Assembly (NCBI GenBank): GCA_037783415.1
Contig: JAZGTN010000017.1
Location: forward strand, 2,982,501 to 3,046,500
Length of the DNA: 64,000 nucleotides
Direction of reading: 5' to 3'
From: Leptasterias polaris
Taxonomy: Eukaryota; Echinodermata; Asteroidea; Forcipulatida; Asteriidae
Shown here: positions 24,987 through 64,000 of the stretch, one piece after another
Layout: every line of letters begins with the position of its first letter
How positions within the stretch are numbered: the first letter of the stretch is position 1
Position numbers and translations under genes: made by a program
Notes under the pieces: model-generated
What the model was told of the DNA's origin: nothing
The model's input: the letters and a program-made list of their open reading frames with translations, nothing else
Database searches by the model: none

Positions 24987-26860
24987 TTTATTTAGATTGA
25001 TATAAATAAATTTGAAATGTAAATGTTGGTTGTTTCAGAAAGTATTTACCTTATTATGCAGTTTTTTATATAAAATATACTAAATCTTTTTTTTAACAGG
25101 TTTTTTTAACTTGAAATTTTGTTCATGGAACAGATGGTTTTAACTTGTGTAACCGACCGTTTCAAAAACAGTTACACGCTTACAAAAAATAACTGTAAAT
25201 GCGCAGGCTAATACGTAAGCGCAGGCTAAAAAACTTGGTCAATGCTGAATTAAAATCGTAATTGTAACAAATTGTGTGCCCTTTAATACCGATCGAGTAT
25301 GTTAGGCTAAAAACGTAAATTTATATGGGATATGAATTGATTGCTATTTTTGGCTTTCAGCCCAAATCCAACACTGGCCTGTAGCCCATGGAAAAGGGTA
25401 ATTTCTCTTCACCTTTCCCCAATCAGCTCTTTTTATTGCCGTATTGCCATGAATTTTGGTTTGCGCCACATTGTGATTTTTCGAAGTAATGCATAAGGAA
25501 CCTTAAAAATGTGGTTTTCCAGCGAACGGGTTTCCCAGCGCAAAGAAGTTGCACCCGCTGATCGTCCAAAAACCCAGGCGGTTGTTGTCTATATGTTCAC
25601 GCTGAATCTGACTAACGACCTGAGCGGTTTTCCTTACGACGTGCTGAAGAAAAATATTCTTCTCGATTCTTGTGAATGAACGTAAACTTGTGTCAGTCGG
25701 TGACAGTCATGAATCTCTATGTATATTCTGCAAAAAACGCATCAACACGGGTCATAAATGGGTCGCGGACTTGAACGAGTTTAGAATTTGACTCCATTCC
25801 GTAAATAAATACATATCAAATTCTAGGCAGAGTACCCACGGCGTTCAATTTGCTTGAGAATATGGGAGTTTTTTCTACTGACAATGTTTGAAAAAGTTTT
25901 TATGCTTTTAAACTGACCGTCAATAAAATCTTTCTCGTTTTAAGAAACATTTGTGTAATCTAGGACGTTAAATTTGAGCTTAATTGAAAAATTACGTTTC
26001 TAGTAGTCGGATTTGTTTTCACTATCTCCATGTGTTTTGTACACGGGCGAAAACGCGCAATAAATGACGTCATTGTGACGTCGTTCCACATTTTAGGCCG
26101 GAAAGCACATCTACAGTACCCAAGAAGTCTAAAACTGAAAAAAGTTTGACGATCGGGGGTATACTTTTTGAGATATGGTGCTAACAAGGTTGGCTAATTA
26201 AATATTCACCTCGTTGTTAAGTGACTAATTAATTAAGAATCTTAACATTTTGTACGTTTAGAGTTAAATTTTATAAATGTTCTAAGCTTCAATTTGATAT
26301 ATGATTAAACTCTTTCGTTTTTACGCTCTAGGATATTAGGCTTAAAGAAAAAAACGTGTGGAAACAAATGTATTAAGAAAAATAATAAAAATCTCGACGA
26401 AAACAATAGCTGTTCCGACCTATGTCGGAACAGCTAAAAAGAACGAAAACAGCAGTAAAAAACACAAAAAAACAAAAAAAAATAAGCCCTGCCTTAGAAC
26501 TTACTCATTGCATGATGGTCGTTACTAATTCGTGGTAAAAAACATTTTTGTACAGTTTAAAAAAAAAACGTTTCAACAGATTGAAGGTGATTTGGATACA
26601 TATGACTCTTTTACATAGATTAAACGGTTTATTTTTGTTCAAACATTGTTTAAAAGTGCACTTAAAATTTGTTGTCGTCAGGCGTCGTCAATTGTTGGCT
26701 TTTAGTGTGACTGTCAAACACAGCTGCAGAGGTGTGTGGCCATGAGTAGTGTGATTAGTGTTAACTGTCTGACTGTAGTTGTACTTGTAGTACATGTACT
26801 AGTGTTAGCTGTATGCTGTAACTGAGTGTTAATGTGTTACACACTTACTTAAATTTAAGT

Positions 26861-29800
26861 TAGTGTCATGCTAGACCCAGTAAACTTGGGCGCTGTATTT
26901 GTACTAGCGCCCCAGGAAACCATTGTAAAATCTGCCACATCTGGCACATCTGGCAATTTGATATATTTTTACAACACCCAGCCACGAAAAAATGCTCCAA
27001 AATGGCAAAAATAAAAATAGAAAATATTTTGTCTGTGCTCCAAATCGATGATTTTTAAGTCTACATCTGAGAAATGATACGTCAAGTCTGCTTTAAATAT
27101 TTGGCACCGCCAAAACGGTGGCAGCAAAAATGGTGGCAGCAGGGATACGAACTGGAGCCTGCATGGGTTGATGAGCGAAAAACATTCTTACTGAACTATG
27201 CACCAATGGCTCTATTGGGTTTTCCTCCCTCATCTGAAACTGAAACTTCCTTTCCCAAGTCTTCTCTCCATGGGGTTCTTGGCGAGAAAAGTTAACTTTT
27301 CTGATAATCCTTGGCTTCCCAATCAGTAAAACAAACAAAGATGCCCAGCAAAGCATGCAACTGTCCTGTATACAATAATGTGCATGTAGCAGCATGCCGA
27401 TCGGTGGCTGAGGGCACCAGCACGGCTCCACAGTTTGAGCCTTTGCTGGGGACCCCTTGCCGTAGAATCTAGCAACCAGCTTGCTGAGTTGCATTCCCAG
27501 TGCATCCCAGTATCTTTTTGCTGTTGACTGTAACCGTGCTGGTTGAGAAATAAATGTGCTCTCCCCAGCTGCCAGAAGCATAGAGAAACGTTAAAAAGTG
27601 TTTGCTTCATGTGTAGGAGCCCTGTCAAAAATAGTTCAACTCTTCATTAATGTCAAAGCATTAAACATTCTTGCTAATTAAAGTGACTAAATTTTTGTCT
27701 GGATCCTCTTGTCAATTTGCTGACTCAGTGACTGATGAGGCTCAAATAATGCAGACTGAGAAAGACTGAGGTTGGGGGAGGGTGGGGGGGATGTCACACG
27801 CCAGGGCTAAGATTTTACTCTGGACCACAGGCCAGTGATTTTAGCCTCGGGCCAGTAAACTCACGATCTGACGGTTTTATGGGGTTTTTTCAAATGTTGA
27901 TTTTCATATCCTGAGTCTGATATTAGTGATAAATATCTTTAAATTATGTTTCGTAAATGAAGAATACTTTCTGATCTAACAAAATAAGATAAATCTTTTT
28001 AGTGCTTGTTCAAATGAAAACAAATTCAAATGTTTAACTGTGGATTATTTTTTTTTTTTCTCATCTCATTTCAATTCTGGTCTTGTTTTGTGAAACAAAT
28101 ATTAAACATTCTGGTCCAGTAAACTTGTTGAGCTGCAAGCCTTGTGGTCGTGTGGATGTTCATTTCCAATTGGAGCCCCATACACCAATACTACAAACCC
28201 TGGTCACTACGCCCGAAGGAGTTAAATTCTTTTATCAGTGAGAAAATATTTAGCTGTTGCAAACTACCAACCAAAAGGAACTATGGTACTATAATTGAAA
28301 ACAATGTTTAATGGCCAGACATTTAGACCCTAGCAGAGTCTTTCTCAAAGGCTAAACAGCAACACAACACACTTGAATAGGTGCACAAGTGTTACAGAAG
28401 CAGTTGAGTAGAAATCTCTGGTCCTTGATCTATGAATAGAGAGAGAGAGAGAAGCAGAAAGCACACAGAAACAGCAAGTCACACTGTCACTGTCAGTATT
28501 GTTTGGTGCTTGGGTATGCATGTATTGCATTAAGCAACTTGTACAAAAGGCTTTCACATAGCAAGGCCAAAGAGCATACTACTATTTGTAGGAGCTGTTG
28601 TAGACCATGTAATCTTTGTTTACAAAGGAGTGACATTGCAGGCCTTGCTCTTAACAATAACATGCTTCAATAAGCTTTTTGTAAAGTAGCCAACTGGGCC
28701 AGTAAACTGTGAATTTTACTTGCCCCAGGAACTTTAAATAGCCCAGATTTTGAAATTGGAATAGCTGTATCTTTCTGATGGTTTAAAGGCAAAGATATAC
28801 CTTTGGTTTTTGGAACCGTTTGATTGTTTTAATCCTTTATAAATGTAGGTATACAATAAAACTAACCTGTGAAAATTTCACTTCAAAAGGTGGTCGCGTA
28901 TTTGAGATATCACCGAAAAACCAGAGCGAATATTTCCACGCAGGAAGAATATTCCCTTAATGAAAACACAATCTGAGAAGCGTTACGTAGGTTGCATAGT
29001 TATTTATTAGCCCATAGGGCATAATGCTAAGAAGGGGTGCTTTAGCTTACCAGCCTGCAGCAGTTTTTACTTGACATTGTACATGTATGCCGGGCTAGTG
29101 CCATGGGTGAGACGTACAGGAAGATGTAAATTTTGTGTCATAATTTCTATGTAAAATCAAGAGCTATAAAAATCACAGCTGAACAAGTTTTGATGAGATG
29201 TGCCCTCTTCATATTTTTTTTTTTCAATGAGGCCTGGGAATATTTATTTTCACTTCCACTTCTGGTCACGACTGGAAGTAAAGGTCACACGGGTCGAACT
29301 TTGTGTAAGAGTTCAAGGTCAAGTAGAGCCACACTCTGTGTAGCGTTTGTGAAGTTGTCTAACAATACACCAAGTTTGAACTAAGTCGGCCTTTGGTTTG
29401 GTAGATACACGGCTTCAAACGTGTACCTTTAGGGCCTTACCACGTGCCACATGATGACTTCATCAATCTCAAACTCCACACATATTGTCTGCATGCAGGT
29501 CATTGTGTTTACCAGTTTTGAAAAGACTCTCATTAAATTTGTCACAGACATCTAGTAAAAGTGTGTTTTGAACTGTTTTCAACCTGCCGCTAGAGGGCGC
29601 TTTTGAATTGTGTGACGTCACCGGTTCTATTTTTTTAAACCAGACACTTGCCAGATTACAACATCGTTAAAAACAACCCCCCAAAAATTGGCACTTTCAA
29701 ATTACAAGGCTCTTCTGGTTTCGACCGGAAGTAGAGGTCATGTAAGGTCACGCTTCCCCAAAAAATAAAGACCTATTTAGATCTTAGTGTGATCCCGCAG

Positions 29801-29998
29801 AAACAATTGCTGGCCTCTTATTTGTGATTTATTACAGATTTTCAAAGATTAAAAAAAAAAGTTTAACAACCTTGTATTTTGACACCTGATGACGTCATTA
29901 TGAAGTCACTCCCAGTGGTGTCTTCTACAAGAAAAGATCTAACTATATGTGAAGTTTGAAGGTTGTGTGATCTTGGGAAGTTTGCATTTTTCTGCAGA
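26861..29998. other. Intergenic DNA with dispersed repeats
   Basis: Contains a second-family SINE fragment (27227-27320, CTCCATGGGGTTCTTGGC), the CCAGTAAAC dispersed repeat (27800-28155), a partial TTAAAGGCA MITE (28786-28900), and diverged single units of the GGAAGTAAAGGTCA repeat (near 29275 and 29727). A 162-codon minus-strand frame (27093-27581) overlaps the SINE fragment and matches no family I know. No host gene recognised. Confidence 0.45.
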
Positions 29999-30466
29999 CA
30001 ATACACCGATCCAGTAGGCCACGCCCACCATAGCAACTGCCTAGCAACGACCGAATGTGTCGCGTGTGTGGCACGTCGTTGTGGATTTGTACACAGCCAG
30101 ACGAGTATTCGGCCCACCGCACTCACCACTCACACACTAACCCAGCGGATACTACTTTTCTCTGTCTTACCTCGGCTTCGGAAACGGCCACAAATATACA
30201 TTCCCTCTCTTGTCAGGGTTTCGGGAGTAGGAACTTCAATTATGATATGAACACCTCTTGACCATGGTTAAGGATAAAAATCAAGTTTATAAAAGAATAG
30301 CCTTGAACAAATGACACAAACGTAAATTCAACGAAATGTGTGTAGTAAACAATACAAACAAATCAGAATTTTGTCGGACAAAATGGCGGCAATTTGTCGG
30401 ACCTTAAATCACGCGTTGTGATTGGTCAATTTGTCAAGGGGCGTGGCCTACTGGATCGGTGTATTG
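29999..30466. mobile_element. 468-base MITE with 28-base perfect TIRs
   Basis: CAATACACCGATCCAGTAGG... at 29999 is exactly reversed at the 30439-30466 end. GTGATTGGTCAATTTGTC and GGGCGTGGCC place it in the same family as 4408-4575 and 56729-56896. It contains GCAACGACCGAATGTGTCGC and ACAAAATGGCGGCAA. Open frames within are incidental. Confidence 0.8.
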
Positions 30467-30689
30467 TGGGGGAAAAGAAGAAGACAAAGTTGTTGTTTTT
30501 TTAAATTAAAAAAACAAGAGGTGTTCCGGGCAGATTGCCCTAATACCTTATAATAAAGGGAAACTCTTTGCATCCGTCGAGTTAGAAGCTGGGACCACCC
30601 AAAAATGTTCACCTTGTTATTATTATTACATATTTCTGGTAATAGAACCAAGGATGCCTCATGAGTGAACTTAGTTACTGCCACTCGTA

Positions 30690-30900
30690 AGCCTAAGAAA
30701 ACCTGTAAACAAGGGTGCTTGTTATGCAGAACAGAAAGACCAAAATGAACCCCAACTTTTTGGCAATAAGTCCTAGTATACGGGACCTACAGCTTAATGT
30801 CCCATATGAAAGAAAAAACAATTTATGGTTAGGTATGTTGCCCAGGGACACAAGTGCCACGACCAGGACTTGAACCCACACTCTGCTGAATGAAGTAATA
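30690..30900 (-). mobile_element. Degenerate tRNA-derived SINE
   Basis: Minus strand carries GAGTGTGGGTTCAAGTCC (B-box region), GTGTCCCTGGGC and a tail resembling the copies at 48791 and 58786. It lies about 480 bases upstream of the SUR-like start codon. Confidence 0.5.
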
Positions 30901-31364
30901 AGGTTGAGTGAACAAAAAAATTACAAATAAAAGTAAAAGCAAAAGCAAGACAAACAATCAAGGCACATGTAATTTACAAAACAACCCTAAGGATCAACAA
31001 AAGTATACTTACAAAACACTGTAGCTTGAAAGCCTGTTGAACCAGTCGCATTAGGAAACTTCGGCCGTATCTGAATTTGCGGCTACAGAGCATGTGCAGC
31101 CACACACTGTTGCTAAGCGTGTTGCTAATTATACATGTACTGCACTTCAACGCATGAAGAAGTGGAAATCTAACTGAAGCCTACAATAAGAGCACGGCCA
31201 TACATAACAACATTTTAAAAACTATAACAAAATCATCTTTATGATAAAAATATGCATTTGAATAAATAGGTCTAAAGAATATGAAAATACTCAGAACACA
31301 AATGATTTGCAACTTATCAACACTATTTTAACTCTCCCACAATCTGGTTCTTTTGCAAATCCAG

Positions 31365-31380
31365 GTTGTTATAGCTGAAG
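31365..31380 (+). other. Presumed 5' UTR part of SUR-like exon with the start codon
   Basis: TTTGCAAATCCAG|GTTGTTATAGCTGAAG precedes the ATG: a reasonable acceptor at 31364, with an in-frame TGA (31375-31377) just upstream of the ATG. This supports ATG 31381 as the true start and suggests an upstream non-coding exon. Confidence 0.4.
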
Positions 31381-63191
<31,811 letters not shown>

Positions 63192-63279
63192 GTAGAAAAG
63201 TTTGTTTTAAAAAATCCCAGTAAGTTGTTTTAGCCATGGCTTATTGCTGGGCTTGTTGTGGCTGAGTAGTCAAACACTA

Positions 63280-63850
63280 ATTTTCAAGTTCAGGGCGGTG
63301 ATTGAGAGTGTCTTGACACAGTCAATGATCGTTTGGTGGGGCAATGCAACGGCCAATGACAGGAAGCGTATCAGCCGGATCGTTTGCACTGCAAGTAAGA
63401 TTATTGGTTGCCAACTCCCATCACTTGAAGAGTTGTATTTTTCTCGAGTCAGAAAAAGGACCCACTCTATTGTAGAAGACAAGTTTCATCCGGCACACGA
63501 CTTCTTTCAGCCCATGCGTTCAAACAACCGATATCGATCAATTAAATCTGGTTCAAATGGTACATTGCGAAGTTTTTATCCGACTGCTGTTCGCATTCTT
63601 AATGATAGTATTTAAAAATAATTGGTGACTGTATACATGTGACTGCGATTTTTACTGTTGGGGCTGCCATTTTATTACTGTTTTAATATTTTTGTTATGT
63701 GTACTAATGTTTTTTATTTTTTTTAGGCATTTTGTACTTGTGATTTTTAGTGCATTCTAAGTTTTTTGTGTGGGTATATTTAATGTTTTTTGACACGCAA
63801 AACCAAAATGCATTTCACTGTATATATATTATGTGTATATTTGACAATAA
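63280..63850 (+). mobile_element. LINE (L2/Rex-like) ORF2 C-terminus and 3' UTR
   Basis: The frame reads FRAVIESVLTQSMIVWWGNA, RISRIVCTASKIIGCQLPSL, VEDKFHPAHDFFQP, NNRYRSIKSGSNGTLRSFYP and TAVRILNDSI, then TAA at about 63613. This is a typical end of an L2/Rex-type reverse transcriptase, intact over about 110 codons. The 3' UTR to about 63850 ends in TATACTATACTACTATAC. 5'-truncated; inside the intron after exon 26. Confidence 0.85.
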
Positions 63851-63884
63851 TATACTATACTACTATACTATTTCATATCACAGC

Positions 63885-64000
63885 TTCTGCTGAGCAACAA
63901 TAAGCAGGATACCAGTCACATATATAAAGTACATGTAAAAAATATCATTTTGGCTGGTTACCTTATTCTAGTAAGCTTAATTTTGTGTGCTTAGCTACTT
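63885..64000. mobile_element. Partial foldback MITE at the right edge
   Basis: CTGCTGAGCAACAATAAGCA, GGATACCAGTCACA, TGGCTGGTTACCTTATTCTA and TTTTGTGTGCTTAGCTACTT match the interior of 13201-13392; cut by the window end. Confidence 0.7.

Larger units (their letters stand above)
23046..26700. mobile_element. 3.7 kb foldback element with about 200-base inverted ends
   Basis: 23051-23259 is reversed at 26518-26700 with only modest divergence (shared blocks ACAACAAATTTTAA, CAAACATTGTTTGAACAAAA, TCCAAATCACCTTCAATCTG, ACCACGAATTAGTAACGAC). Internally: a 130-base tandem array (23640-24290), a single diverged array unit at 26095-26185, a direct pair of GGCTAATTAAATATTCACCT blocks (24296, 26190), another direct pair (24466-24600, 25099-25222) around a MITE at 24743-24986. 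No transposase frame found. Class unknown. Confidence 0.65.

Noticed and set aside
27093..27581. 162-codon minus-strand open frame
   Set aside because: It runs across a SINE fragment, has no recognisable domain and no supporting splice context; most likely chance.
29963..30261. Two overlapping + frames and a minus frame near 30000
   Set aside because: They lie inside the MITE at 29999-30466 and are not conserved in its relatives.
63244..63615. Host gene or SUR exon
   Set aside because: The residues match the C-terminus of an L2/Rex-type reverse transcriptase, not ABC transporters.

Overview
The window is metazoan nuclear DNA: AT-rich, intron-dense (GT-AG introns, 60-230 base exons) and crowded with tRNA-derived SINEs, LINE 3' ends and foldback/MITE elements. 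The three protein genes are animal families. The repeat style (foldback elements ending GGGCCCAATTTCAT, tRNA-headed SINEs) and the sequence divergence suggest a marine invertebrate deuterostome, most likely an echinoderm such as a sea star. That assignment is inference; no marker gene here fixes the species.

Layout, all genes on the + strand. (1) 335-3079: the last five exons of a sulfonylurea-receptor-like ABC transporter (ABCC8/9 group), covering NBD2 after its Walker A motif through the stop codon. (2) 3080-5946: intergenic, holding a decayed LINE and a nest of DNA elements including a hAT-like insertion. (3) 5947-18317: a complete nine-exon FBXL18 gene (721 codons plus stop, all junctions in frame), an F-box/leucine-rich-repeat subunit of an SCF ubiquitin ligase. 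(4) 18318-31380: 13 kb intergenic, with an inverted minisatellite, a possible distal 5' exon (to 21673), a 3.7 kb foldback element carrying a 130-base tandem array, and scattered MITEs/SINEs. (5) 31381 to the right edge: a second SUR-like gene, 26 exons reconstructed (about 1,363 codons) from TMD0 through TMD1, NBD1, TMD2 and the Walker A exon of NBD2. Its last exons lie beyond the window.

The two SUR-like genes flank FBXL18. The part of NBD2 missing from the second gene is the part seen in the first, and the intron phases agree, so together they show the exon plan of one whole SUR protein. SUR proteins act as nucleotide-sensing subunits of K-ATP channels; no Kir6 partner is in the window. 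FBXL18 has no obvious functional link to them. The most notable non-coding observations are a relic duplicate of an NBD1 exon split by repeats, a mobile element whose terminus forms part of the FBXL18 exon 1 splice donor, an element abutting a SUR splice acceptor, and a tandem array repeating a DR5-type nuclear-receptor motif.
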